Shown: in pieces, positions 33,089-62,965 of the stretch | Layout: every line of letters begins with the position of its first letter | Numbering within the stretch: the first letter of the stretch is position 1 | NCBI GenBank assembly: GCA_020137815.1 | Contig: CM035351.1 | Coordinates: 6,035,397-6,099,396, forward strand | DNA: 64,000 nt | Direction: 5' to 3' | Source of the DNA: Hormiphora californensis | Lineage: Eukaryota > Ctenophora > Tentaculata > Cydippida > Pleurobrachiidae | Made by a program: the position numbers and the translations under genes | Notes under the pieces: model-generated | The model's input: the letters and a program-made list of their open reading frames with translations, nothing else | Told to the model about the DNA's origin: nothing | The model's database searches: none

Positions 33089-34600
33089 TGGGTGAAGGAA
33101 ACTGTTAAATTATTATTAGTCTAGTGTTTGTGTGGGTGTTTTTGTTTTGCTAACAAATGCTGATGTTATGTGACCCTTGCAGCTGTTTTTTGGATGGTTC
33201 ATTCACCTTTGTAAAACATTGATTCTTGATTCGTGTGTTTGGTTGAAAACGGAAAATGTGGAGGGCGCGAGTACTCTCTTGCTATGGAAGTACAGCACTC
33301 TGTGCGCTCAGCCGCCTCGCGCGAGCTGAAAGTCTGAACTTCAAGCTGAACTTCAACTTCGGAATTGGATTTGTTCCAAAACCATGGGCTATTGACACTC
33401 GTTTTTTATTCGAGTTCTTCAAGCCAAGGTTTTATGGGCCTCATAAATTAGATAATTCGTAATGATGTGCATCTCATATCATCGCTGCATGTGATTTGCC
33501 ACGCGCAAATATAACGCCGCGCATAAAAAGCGTTGCACCGCGCCTTCTGATCTCGCAAATCTTAAAAAATCGTGCCAACTTTTTGTTTTCTGAAAACTCA
33601 AACTATGGTGGTATAAATGGCTACCCCGCATATTTCAACTGTTTTGTGTAATAAATTCCTTGTTTACCTCTAATTCCTTTGCTTAAATCTGAATATCTCT
33701 TAAAAATTTGGATTTTGAAAAATAAAAATCTAAAAACTAAAACCTGAAACCGGAAAAGAAAAATACAAAAAATAAAATACAAAAAATAAAATAGAAAAGT
33801 AAAATTCTAAAAAATGAAATTTCTGAAAAAGAAAGAAAAAAACTGAAAAGTTGATTTTCCTGAAAAGTTGTTTTCTGGATTCATGGTAGAAATGGCTACT
33901 TGGTAGAAATGGCTACCCGCATGGCGCTGAAAAGACACGTCGATAACGAGGTAGAACAAATTTCTCTCTCTTTCTCTCTCTTTCTTTCTCTCTCTCCCTC
34001 TTTCTTTCTCTCTCTCTCTCTCTCTCGGTCCACTACACGCACCACTCCCACACGGGGCCGTAAGGCCCCGTGCGAGAACAGGGTTAAATCCCCCGAGCCC
34101 TCTATGGCGGTGCATGAGTGCACGATGAATTTTTTAACAAAAAAAAGAAAAAATGAAAAAGAAAATTAAAAAAAATTGAAAAAAAGTGGAAAAATAAAAA
34201 TAAAATTGAAAAAATTGAAATTTCGCGTGCACTCATGCACCGCGTAAACCGTAAATCGGCTCAAAAGTGCACGCGCGTTACATGTCGCGGCGAAATATTA
34301 CAAAATAAGCTGCTTTTTTGCGGCGCGCAATTTTATTCTCATTTTGGCCAAAATTCCAACCAAATTTGGTTGGAATTTTTTACTTTTTTACCAAATTTCT
34401 GCGTTGGAGTTGTCTTTAACCAAATTTCAACCCCAACATCTGGTCGAACCCAACGTGTATGAGACTCATTTTGATTAATTCTAGATATGGTTACCCCTTT
34501 CTCTCTTCAGCAGCTTCTCCTTGGCTGATGAAATGTGATACCAATCGGTAACGGGTAAACCACCTCAAGAGCCATCAAAAAGGAGACTTGAAGGATAAGG
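33089..34600. other. AT-rich and simple-sequence region without genes
   Basis: Non-coding sequence with an A-rich stretch (33,690-33,860), a CT microsatellite (33961-34026) and one member of the CTATGGCGGTGCATGAG repeat family. Short ORFs here have no family resemblance and biased composition. Confidence 0.6.
34101..34277 (-). repeat. CTATGGCGGTGCATGAG repeat, copy A
   Basis: Starts TCTATGGCGGTGCATGAGTG and ends near GGCTCAAAAGTGCACGCGCG, with an A-rich core. It is the reverse complement of the segments at 38930-39140 and 41326-41534. GTGCATGAGTGCACG and its inverse CGTGCACTCATGCAC bracket the A-rich core, so the unit is itself a hairpin. Confidence 0.85.
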
Positions 34601-34607
34601 ATTTAGC

Positions 34608-34729
34608 TACTATTTTCTTCCATAACACCCAATCTATGATCTATCCCTCCCTTCTCAGATGCTGTGAGCGAAGTGATGCGGGAACTGTCAACTGGGAGTA
34701 CAAGCACCAGTACTATTTGATATGGATGC
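34608..34729 (+). repeat. Duplicated acceptor-plus-exon segment, copy 1
   Basis: About 120 bp starting TTTTCTTCCATAA and containing TCCCTTCTCAG then GTGAGCGAAGTGATGCGGGA are repeated nearly identically at 35112-35230. The copy therefore includes a 3' splice site and the following exon-like sequence. Confidence 0.85.
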
Positions 34730-35111
34730 TCTGCCTAAAGAACGTCATTACTAAGCCAAAGGGGTCAACAGATGTCAGAGTTCTCGTAAATCGACCAGCT
34801 GCCGTGAGGACCGCTGACGCTGCCGTGAGGACCCCTTCCCCGGACATTGCCGTGAGGACCGCTGCCGTGAGGATCCGGACGCTTCAAAGAGGAACCCTGC
34901 CGCTACCGAGAGGACACCTTCCCCCACTCCAATAGCCGCTGACAAGAGAACCGCCGCCTACCACAACCGATAATCCAGCTGCTGAGATGTCCCCGCATCA
35001 TGGTAAGTTAACAAACGAAAACCCCTCCCCCAGGCGCCATCAGTGATGGCCCATCACTCATGACGCATCAATCCCATGTGACATGCCATTGTTATCCACT
35101 ATCTTTCCAAC

Positions 35112-35230
35112 TTATTTTCTTCCATAAAATCCAATCTATGATCTACCCCTCCCTTCTCAGATACTGTGAGCGAAGTGATGCGGGAACTGTCAACTGGGAG
35201 TACAAGCACCAGTACCATTTGATATGGACC
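35112..35230 (+). repeat. Duplicated acceptor-plus-exon segment, copy 2
   Basis: Second copy of the segment at 34608-34729, with a handful of substitutions (for example ATACTGTGAG for ATGCTGTGAG). Confidence 0.85.
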
Positions 35231-36024
35231 AAATTACCCAAGTAATTACGAAGTGTGTGGATGCTGCGGTAACTAGGGCACTGGCTAATTACCAGTTAAT
35301 GAACCCCCGACATCTACACCCGCTACAGAGGAAGAACGACCGAGAAGAAAAAGAAGGAAGCAGGAGGTGACACGTGCGCCTCTGCCTTTGAATGATTGTA
35401 CCAATTTGCCTGATATCCCGAAGGAGAATCCACACTTCGAGGTAACATTTTACATTCTAAACCCCTGATTTCCGAATTAATTGTTCTCATCTCAATTTCA
35501 AGAATATTACACGGGTCCTTACTGTGGCTGAGATCCCATAAAAATGTAAACTCGATGTTGCTCGATATCACACAGCACATTATGGCTTCACCTGTGAAAC
35601 TTAGCACCACAGCTAGGTCCCATTCCCATTTGAGAGAGACTAATTTGAACATTCAACAGGTCAATAACAAAATGCTGGTGTGTAAGTTGTGTGTAAAGAA
35701 CCCTACCGAGGCACTCAACATAAACTTCCCGCAAACTCGGTACGGAGATGATGGGAAGCAGTCGGTGCTATGGACTAAGAAGATGTGACGGCTTCTAGAC
35801 AGGTCCTTTTCAACGCAAAACACAGTGTGTCTTACAGGTGAGGCCATGTTTTATATTTAATTGTATACAGACATACAGTATATCATTTTTGAACATTGCA
35901 TAAAACAGAAAGCTAGTATGTGCGGTGTGAAAATGATTGTTATAATATTTCATGTGACTGTGATTTGTGGGGATTGCGTCCTCAGGAGAACTCGACAGGG
36001 CAATGAAATTTTCCTGGAGTACTG

Positions 36025-36080
36025 TACAATAACAAACACGAGTGTTTTAGAATTCTAAAACACTCGTGTTTGTTATTGTA
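36025..36080. repeat. 56-bp perfect palindrome
   Basis: Perfectly self-complementary from TACAATAAC to GTTATTGTA, centred on GAATTC (36050-36055), with no spacer or mismatch. It lies just before a 290-bp stretch without exons. Confidence 0.95.
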
Positions 36081-36944
36081 ATATTTCATGTGTAAATTAA
36101 TGTAAATAAGAGTTTTTTATGAAGGAGCAGTATCGTGGATTCGGTTGTTTGTTGTTTTTGGCTTCTGTTTATGTTGTGTGTGTTTGCCGTTTGGTCCAGT
36201 CTTTTACAATTTTGTCCCCTATGTACATATTGATGTCTTATGTAATGTGTTAATGTAAATTCCCCCATAGCATTATTGATAATGGCCGTACAGCCGAAAC
36301 GTCTAATAAATGAGCGTCTTCGATGTCATATCGATGAAACCAAGATAAAATGACCTTTGACTAAACTCCAGATTATTTCAGGCAGTTTGCGGGACAAGTG
36401 GAGGTCTCCATTATCAATGGGGAGGAGTGGGGAAACATGGGACATAACGATCATCTGCCACCGAAGGTGATTGATACCACGTTTCAAATTCAACCAAGAA
36501 AACTGGGGCAGTTCTTGAATGAAAATGATTTCACGGTAACGGCAGACAAGGGTACTTCCATGGGAAGGTAGTTCATTGTTAATTCATGGATAGACTAATT
36601 GTAGTTTCAGGTGTGCCCGGTAGCCGGTTTCCAAATGATGAGAAACTTCAAAGGTCAAACATAGTGACCAAGTGATAATAATATTCTGAATATTCTGAAT
36701 TCTCAGGAAGCGGCTGATCATCGCTGTGCGGACCGGTAACTGTATTTGTCACGTTGGCCACCCCTGTGTGGGGATGAAAAACGATGGTGATACCCCGGGG
36801 AAGCTTGTGTACGATTCCATCTGTGCACTTGGTGTTACTCCGACCGGCTTCATGGAGCACTTCAAAGGAGTATGCTATGATGGCCAGCTTGTGAAAATAC
36901 ATGTAGGTTTTTAATTACACTGCATACACTCCAGAGTCCACAAT

Positions 36945-37135
36945 CCAGGGAGACTGAATCACTTCAAATGTCCAGGGGTTCACTCTCCCCTTTCCCAGGG
37001 AGACTGAACCACTTCAAATGTCCAGGGGTTCACTCTCCACTTTCCCAGGGAGACTGAACCACTTCAAATGTCCAGGGGTTCACTCTCCCCTTTCCCAGGG
37101 AGACAGAACCACTTCAAATATCCAGGGGTTCAATA
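36945..37135 (+). repeat. 50-bp tandem repeat (four units)
   Basis: Units with CCAGGGAGACTGAACCAC start about 36945, 36995, 37045 and 37095. Period is exactly 50 bp and the first three are almost identical. More diverged related phrases recur near 37480-37560. Confidence 0.92.
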
Positions 37136-37681
37136 TCCACTCTGTCTCCTCACCAACTTCCAGGGATTGTTGATAAGACCTCTCTCCTCTCAATTCCCCA
37201 CTCCTCTATCTTACTAACTCCCCTCTCTTCAGATTATCACATGCTGGACCAGAGAAATGTATTGCTAATTGTTGCTATACAGATGAGTTTACTGAATATG
37301 AAGCGATCAGGCTCCTAAATTGATAGACTGTCTCACACAGAGGTCATTTATATGATGATTGGTGATGAACGGAAACTGTGTGCCAATGGACCATATTGTT
37401 AGTTCAGGTAAGAACAGTTGAATCTCCTGCTAAGGGTATAGGTAGGGTGGTTTATCGTCTCCTTTCAAAGGGGTGTACTCTCCCTTTCCCCGAAGAGACT
37501 GGACCCATTCAAAACGTCCGGAGGTTCACTCTCCCTTTGAAGTCTGAACTCTGAACCCCCACTAACTCCCGGGGATCGGTCATCGGGCACCCATGGGGCA
37601 GTATATTATAGTTTACACTGTCCAGCGAATCAATGTAGCGGGTGACCCGCTCAATATTAACCCGGGTTTATTGATTAGGGT

Positions 37682-37858
37682 AGCGACTGACTTTTTGAAA
37701 CGTTTGAAACGGTGGCTAATTTGGAACACCCCCTCCAGAGTTCAGTAGGTGCACCCGATTTGGATTTTTAGACATCAGTAGGCTAGTCCGAACTCATGCC
37801 AAGCTCACTGATGTCTAAAATCCAAATCTGGTGCCGCCGTTTCAAATAGCCAGTCGCT
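37682..37858. repeat. Imperfect inverted repeat, MITE-like
   Basis: AGCGACTGACT ... GATTTGGATTTTTAGACATCAGT is mirrored by ACTGATGTCTAAAATCCAAATC ... AGCCAGTCGCT in part. No clear target duplication. Confidence 0.6.
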
Positions 37859-38097
37859 TTCCATATATAGGACTAATATAATACTTGTTTCAGGTTGCCA
37901 AAGCTAAAGTAACGAGTGTCAAACATCAAGTGTTTACTTGTGCTGTTGCACCGACCCCCGCACAACAACAATACAAGTGTTTACTACCTTCACTCCAATC
38001 GGTGTCCCCGATCCAAAGTTCTTGATTTCCGGAGTGTACTCAATAATTGTTTGAAACTCTATTTTGAAGAAGAAGTGACTTTATATAATTATACCTG

Positions 38098-38157
38098 TGT
38101 GGGAGAGAGAGAAAAAGAGAGAGAAAAATAGAGATGGAGAGAGAGGGAGAGAGAGAG

Positions 38158-38235
<78 letters not shown>

Positions 38236-38238
38236 CGA
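38098..38238. repeat. GA microsatellite
   Basis: About 130 bp of nearly pure (GA)n. ORFs rich in Ser-Leu or Arg-Glu here are artefacts. Confidence 0.95.
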
Positions 38239-38476
38239 GAAAAAATATATATTGACTGTAAATTTTACTACCATTCTTCAAACAATATCGTATATCACGT
38301 GTTTTAGTTTGATTGACAATGAATAAGCGATCCACTTAAAAGAAAAGTGATGAACCTTTTTGCTGATGTTGGTGTGATGTCGGAATCGGTCTGTTTGGCG
38401 GCGCCATACCCCATTTGATTCTCACACACACAGTGCGCTCAGATGGGTCGCGGCGCCAGACAGGAATCGATAGGGT

Positions 38477-38873
38477 CTATGGCGGCGCATTGACGCAAAA
38501 TCAAAAAAGTAAAAAACATGAAAAAAATACAAAAACATGTTTTGATTTTACTTCAAAAAGTAAAAAACATGAAAAAAATACAAAAACATGTTTCGATTTT
38601 GCGTCAATGCGCCACATAAGCCGGCTCAATGGCGCAAAATCATTTTTTTGAAAATTTTGATTTTGCGTTAATGCGCCACGTCGCCGGCTCAACGACGCAA
38701 AACATGTTTTCAAAAATTTTGATTTTGCGTCAATGCGCCGGCTAACGTGGCGCATTGACGCAAAATCAAAATTTTTGAAAACATTTTTTTAAAAAACGTC
38801 TTTTGAAACACGTTTTTTATTTTATTTTTCATGTTTTTCATTTTTTTTATTTTGCGTCAATGCGCCGCCATAG
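38477..38873. mobile_element. Foldback element with CTATGGCGGCGCATTGACGC ends
   Basis: Left end CTATGGCGGCGCATTGACGC and right end GCGTCAATGCGCCGCCATAG are complementary. Inside are at least three more GCGCATTGACGCAAAATC motifs in both orientations and AT-rich hairpin arms. No coding capacity and no clear target duplication. The terminal CTATGGCGG is shared with the GTGCATGAGTGCACG repeat family. Confidence 0.75.
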
Positions 38874-38903
38874 AGCACTTGCTCGCGATTGCGTCTAGCG
38901 CGC

Positions 38904-39846
38904 GGTGAAAGTGAAAATTGTTAGCATTTAGCACGCGTGTGCACTTTTGAGCCGATTTACGGTTCACGTGGTGCATGAGTGCACGCGAAATTTCAAAGAA
39001 AACGAATTTTTTTCTTTTTTTTCAGTTTTTCTTTTTTTTCTTTTTCATTTTTCTTTTTTTTCAATTTTTCTTTTTTTTTTCTTTTTCATTTTTTCTTTTT
39101 TTGTTAAAAAATTCATCGTGCACTCATGCACCGCCATAGAGCATAGCCCCGACACAAACACGGTCCACACTCCATGGGCTGTGAGCTGGCCGAGTTTCCC
39201 AGTTTCGACTGATTTTACCAATTTTCCAATAGTGAAACCGTTAATGACAGAACTTTTTGGTAGTTTTTAGTAAATTGATATCTTGTAAAGTCGGATTTTT
39301 TGAAGTTGTCACCCCCCTTTTCGTGCGCGGAATGTTTTTGCGCGTCACATCACATGTTAACGTGTGGTGTGCGCGTCAAAATTCATAAATTTCACATGCG
39401 CGGTCATTTTGGGGTGACAACTTCAAAAAATCCGACTTTACGTTTGTTTTTAGGTACAAAAATGTCTGAAACAGTCTCTGATACCCGACGAGACGGAAAG
39501 GTTTCGCTGTACAAAAAAAGACAAATTTTCACCTGGATTTTTTATTTGCAATTGTAATTTTAACTGCGCGCATTAAAAGGTAACAATGGCGCGGATTTCT
39601 TTTGCGCGTAATAGTTTACCGCAGACAGAGTGCTGGAAACATGAACTTTGTTCTTCACGATTGCATTTCGGAGAAATTTGTTCACACGTGTATTGTGTAA
39701 CCGAGTGGCCTGTGACGAACAGCCGTCTTTCAGTGGTAGACGGTCCCTTCCGGCTCTCTCCAGATGACAAGGGGGGGAATTTTTGGACGCTATGTCACAC
39801 TCAGAGGGAAGAATAAAACCATGGGAATTCGGTGTTTTTTTTACAT
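38904..39846 (+). repeat. Direct repeat L flanking the 1.4-kb palindrome
   Basis: About 940 bp, from GGTGAAAGTGAAAATTGTTA to the GAAGAATAAAACC region, repeated in the same orientation at 41299-42075. It includes a GTGCATGAGTGCACG repeat copy (38930-39140) and a 151-bp MITE absent from the other copy. Confidence 0.9.
39288..39438. mobile_element. 151-bp TA-flanked MITE with empty site in sister repeat
   Basis: Ends are AAGTCGGATTTTTTGAAG and CTTCAAAAAATCCGACTT, continuing inward as GTTGTCACCCC / GGGGTGACAAC. TA flanks both ends (39286-39287, 39439-39440). The direct repeat copy near 41674 reads ATCTTGTACGTTTG with a single TA and no insert. This is a directly visible empty site, compatible with a Tc1/mariner-type element. 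Confidence 0.95.
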
Positions 39847-41283
39847 AGGGTAGTTTAACATTTGTTTGAGTGCACACCTCCAATTCCGGTTGTAACTGGT
39901 CGGGAAGACCTCCCTGAAGGTCGTGGTGGTGCGGGAAAAATCATGTAGACCCGCTGCGGCTTCAGAAAATTGAGAAAAAGATAGCTATCTTTTTTTTCAC
40001 TTTGAAAATAAGACTTTTTTATAAAAAAGATCCTTGATCAGTAAGATACGGTTGTCCCCCACCTATTTTTTGACGTAGAATCGAATGCCGTTGAAGTCAA
40101 ATCTCGAAAATGCTGGCAAAATGGAGAAAATCACGTTTTTAGGTGTTTTTTGGTGAAAAAAGCGTTCAAACTGGTAGTAGATGATGAGATAGAGTCCCAA
40201 AAGTATCACGAATCGATTTTTTGGGTCCTTTTCGCCCTAGGAGCAGAGTTTCATGAAAATCTGGTACAACGCCTATTCTCCGTTTGCTTTCAAAGAAGGT
40301 AAATATTGCTCTAATTTAGCCAATTTTGAAGAAAAGGCGTCCAAAATGATACTAGTTGACAGGATAGAGTCCCAAAAACTTGAAAAATATCAATTTTAGG
40401 CATTTTCTACCCTAGAAACAAATGGACATGGTGGTCGGATGATATAAATTATCTTGGTAGGCCTCTGAAGTAGGTGGAAATAGCCACAATGTAGCAATTG
40501 TGGCAAATGAATGTTTACCAAACCCACTTTAGAGGGCTTCTGGATTATGCAAGGCCACTCTTCAACTTAGTAGGTTAGTTAATAGTGCTAAAGTGGGTTT
40601 GGTAAACGTTTATTCACATTCATTTGCCACAATTGCTACATTGTGGCTATTTCCACCAACTTCAGAGGCCTACCGAGATAATTAATATCATCCGACCACC
40701 ACGTCCATTTGTTTCTAGGGTAGAAAATGCCTAAAATTGATATTTTTCAAGTTTTTGGGACTCTATCCTGTCAACTAGTATCATTTTGGACGCCTTTTCT
40801 TCAAAATTGGCTAAATTAGAGCAATATTTACCTTCTTTGAAAGCAAACGGAGAATAGGCGTTGTACCAGATTTTCATGAAACTCTGCTCCTAGGGCGAAA
40901 AGGACCCAAAAAATCGATTCGTGATACTTTTGGGACTCTATCTCATCATCTACTACCAGTTTGAATGCTTTTTTCACCAAAAAACACCTAAAAACGTGAT
41001 TTTCTCCATTTTGTCAGCATTTTCGAGATTTGACTTCAACGGCATTCGATTCTACGTCAAAAAATAGGTGGGGGACAACCGTATCTTACTGATCAAGGAT
41101 CTTTTTTATAAAAAAGTCTTATTTTCAAAGTGAAAAAAAAGATAGCTATCTTTTTCTCAATTTTCTGAAGCCGCAGCGGGTCTACATGATTTTTCCCGCA
41201 CCACCACGACCTTCAGGGAGGTCTTCCCGACCAGTTACAACCGGAATTGGAGGTGTGCACTCAAACAAATGTTAAACTACCCT
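39847..41283. mobile_element. 1,437-bp palindromic element between direct repeats
   Basis: The arms mirror each other over nearly the whole length, from AGGGTAGTTTAACATTTG to CAAATGTTAAACTACCCT, with a centre of about 60 bp near 40535-40595. No target duplication is seen at the ends. No credible ORF. Confidence 0.92.
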
Positions 41284-41298
41284 CGGGCACGCCGTGGC

Positions 41299-42075
41299 GG
41301 TGAAAGTGAAAATTGTTAGCATTTAGCACGCGCGTGCACTTTTGAGCCGATTTACGGTTCACGTGGTGCATGAGTGCACGCGAAATTTCAAAGAAAACGA
41401 ATTTTTTTCTTTTTTTTCAGTTTTTCTTTTTTTTCTTTTTCATTTTTCTTTTTTTTCAATTTTTCTTTTTTTTTCTTTTTCATTTTTTCTTTTTTTGTTA
41501 AAAAATTCATCGTGCACTCATGCACCGCCATAGAGCATAGCCCCGACACAAACACGGTCCACACTCCATGGGCTGTGAGCTGGCCGAGTTTCGACTGATT
41601 TTACCAATTTTCCAATAGTGAAACCGTTAATGACAGAACTTTTTGGTAGTTTTTAGTAAATTGATATCTTGTACGTTTGTTTTTAGGTACAAAAATGTCT
41701 GAAACAGTCTCTGATACCCGACGAGACGGAAAGGTTTCGCTGAAACAAAAAAAGACGAAATTTTCACCTGGATTTTTTATTTTGCAATTGTAATTTTAAC
41801 GCGCGCATTAAAAAGGTAACAAGTGGCGCGGATTTCTTTTGCGCGTAATAGTTTACGCGCAGACAGAGTGCTGAAACATTGAACTTTGTTCTTTCACGAT
41901 GCATTCGGAGAAATTTGTTCACACGTGTATTGTGTAACCGAGTGGCCTGTGACGAACAGCCGTCTTTCAGTGGCTAGACGGTCCCTTCCGGCCTCTCTCA
42001 GACAAGGGGGACGCTATGTCACACTCAGAGGGAAGAATAAAACATAGGACGGGGAATTTTCCGGTGTTTTATTTT
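41299..42075 (+). repeat. Direct repeat R flanking the 1.4-kb palindrome
   Basis: Sister of 38904-39846. It carries many small indels relative to L, lacks the 151-bp MITE and ends at GAAGAATAAAACATAGG and following sequence. Confidence 0.88.
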
Positions 42076-42271
42076 ACTAGGCTTGTAACAGGTCAGTATT
42101 CATTAACACTGTAACTGAAGCCACCTGTTCATGGAGAAATAATTACACACAGATTCATCATGTTTCATGATGAAAGTTTCATCATGTAATTTCAATATGC
42201 TCAGTGGGTTAAAATGCAATTCTAAAAAACATAAAAAAGGAGTCCGTGCTTCTCTCTCTCTCATCTCCCGT

Positions 42272-47742
<5,471 letters not shown>

Positions 47743-48504
47743 AGTTCAAACGTTAGCAAAATAAACGAAATGGAAAATGAGACGTCGGAGGACGGGTAAA
47801 CTTTGACTTGAGAGAGTCGGAAATCTGGTTCTTCAGCAGGCGGGAAGCAAGTTTTATGAACTTGTTTCGTCATCCAACGCGACCTGTTTAACGCGTTTGT
47901 CCACTTTCCAGTTTTTTGTTTACTTAAATCAGAGACGAACTGATCTGCGGGAATCACAATTAAATGTAACGCGCGAGTAAATGATAACAATACACCGCAT
48001 TTCAGGTTTCAAAGACTAGACATGCGCGCGCAACAAAATAAAAGTAAAACTTTGTCCAAGCCACTTTACTTTTTTCGCTCGCGTTTGTAAATTTTGAACC
48101 TCCGCTCCCTCTGATTTCCGGGCTTTCCTGACCAAGCAGTTAGCGACGTGACCATTATCCTAGTCCCAAACCATCTACAGATTCCTAAATTGCACCCAAT
48201 TTGGCCAAATTTGCTCTATTCAACAAAAATGACTCAGTTTTTCATGTTGCCAACTCCCAACAAATCACTATAACGCGATTACACGAACTGAAAGTGATGT
48301 TTTCATGAACCTCGTTTAATCAAATCGTATTATCAGTCAATGAATTTATATTGAATGCATAGTTTTAACCCTTTGAGGGTTAATGACTTTCCTGTTTCCC
48401 GTCGCGTTGTCTGTTAAGTGAAACCACTGCTAACAAAATTCCCCTTCGTTTTTGAAACAATTTTATTAACTTAAACCCTATTGTATTATAGGAACCCCGC
48501 AGTA
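47743..48504. other. AHCY-GABARAP head-to-head intergenic region
   Basis: 760 bp separating divergent start codons. It contains CG-rich words (for example CATGCGCGCGC near 48020) and likely holds both promoters. A CCCCGCAG sequence ends at 48502, two bases before the GABARAP ATG, and may be a splice acceptor. No gene is seen. Confidence 0.5.
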
Positions 48505-51444
<2,940 letters not shown>

Positions 51445-52684
51445 AGTGTTGAGCTGATAGAGAGATTTGTGTGTGCCTTTGCAATAATGCTACTTCTGGG
51501 GACTCTTTGTGACTGTATATCAATGTGAAACGTGTCAATTACAATATAAGATTGAGTGATATGGGAGAGAGATAAAATGGTGGAAAAAGGGAGATAAACA
51601 AGAGAGAGATAAACTGGTAACAAGCGAGAAAGATAGAGATAGAAGGATAAATATCGGTAAAATATCTGGTTGTAAACAGGTCATAATCAGGTTGTGTATT
51701 TTCATTTTCCAATATGTAATCATGTGTGTCTTTTTCCATGTATCTCAGGTTTTTCCGGGGGTTTTTCACCGATATTGGTGCGTGTATATATATGATTGTT
51801 AGCTTAAAAAGAACGATTTTAAACACACCCAAATTGAGTGTTTTGAGCTTTCTTCAATAGTTTAATTTGCTCTCTACAGTTGTAGCAGGTGAGATAGCTA
51901 TGAGGTAGTCATGCAGCTACCCAGAGAGCCACCGGGATCCCAAAATAGTCCGTGACAACAATTGTTTTCTGGGATTTTGGCACACGCGCGCGCACTCTTA
52001 TGTTGTGCAAAGTACACTGTTGTCATTGGTAGCAAAACGGCGCGCATTGCACCAGGAACTCACATGATCTCGCTGGTGCAATAATCGAACCGCCGGTTGC
52101 AGTGGAAGTACCGTGCGGTTGGAGCCGGTGGTTCAGGACCATATATGGCCACAATCAGTCACGAATTATGGTCCACTAATTAACCGGTTCCAACCGTCAT
52201 TTTAACCCAATAATAAAACGATTCCATTATCACGGTTTCAGAATTTATGATATTGAAATTTCAAACCCATTGTAACTGGAGTTATACAAAAGAAGGCGAT
52301 CACATCTCATAATCTCTCCAGTTAGCTGTGCTTTATTATTTGTCTGTATCGGCATGAAAAAGGAAAACAATTTTGGTTGTAAACAAAAAAAAAAACAGCC
52401 TTTCTCCTACTAACATGTCCATGTTTTTCTCACTGATCTCATATTATTATATCAGATAGTCTCAGACGGGTAAAATATACAAGCGTGAAAAATTGATATT
52501 TACTGATATATATGAACAATATTCACGTCCATGCTGTAACAAGTCTCCCTCCACTGGTTCCCACCCCTTCTCCCCCGGCCCATGCACTGAATCCCGTGAT
52601 ACTAGCGGCGATCTTTGGGTGTGTCTGCTGGGCATTTCTTGGATCGTTCAACATCACATACTACTCAGCGGTGCTGGTCAGACA
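51445..52684. other. GABARAP-CLASP convergent intergenic region
   Basis: About 1.2 kb between the two stop codons, holding both 3' regions. An AAAATAGTCCGTGACAACAA segment and a CGCGCGCGC word near 51980 look like older repeat sequence. The short + ORF at 52512-52715 overlaps the last CLASP exon and is not supported as a gene. Confidence 0.5.

Positions 52685-62965
<10,281 letters not shown>

Larger units (their letters stand above)
34620..36915 (+). pseudogene. Unrecognised multi-exon gene or gene remnant
   Basis: Several stretches look like real coding exons but cannot be joined. 35225-35285 reads MDQITQVITKCVDAAVTRAL; a one-base frame change leads into PPTSTPATEEERPRRKRRKQ and NDCTNLPDIPKENPHFE followed by GTAACA at 35442. 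35659-35790 encodes QQVNNKMLVCKLCVKNPTEA plus WTKKM. 36382-36535 encodes QVEVSIINGEEWGNMGHND and QIQPRKLGQFLNEND. 36707-36905 encodes KRLIIAVRTGNCICHVGHPC and GVTPTGFMEHFKG. The Cys pairs may bind metal. Because of the frameshift, stops in expected continuations and a duplicated exon, I call it broken. It could also be a transposon gene. No family is recognised. Confidence 0.35.

Noticed and set aside
33256-33462. ORF with Phe-rich C-terminal part downstream of HCCS
   Set aside because: No splice context, no family resemblance, sits in repeat-rich sequence.
38941-39270. Phe/Ser-rich ORF with apparent membrane helices, repeated at 41342-41598
   Set aside because: Composed of T-rich low-complexity sequence in a dispersed repeat; frame not conserved between copies.
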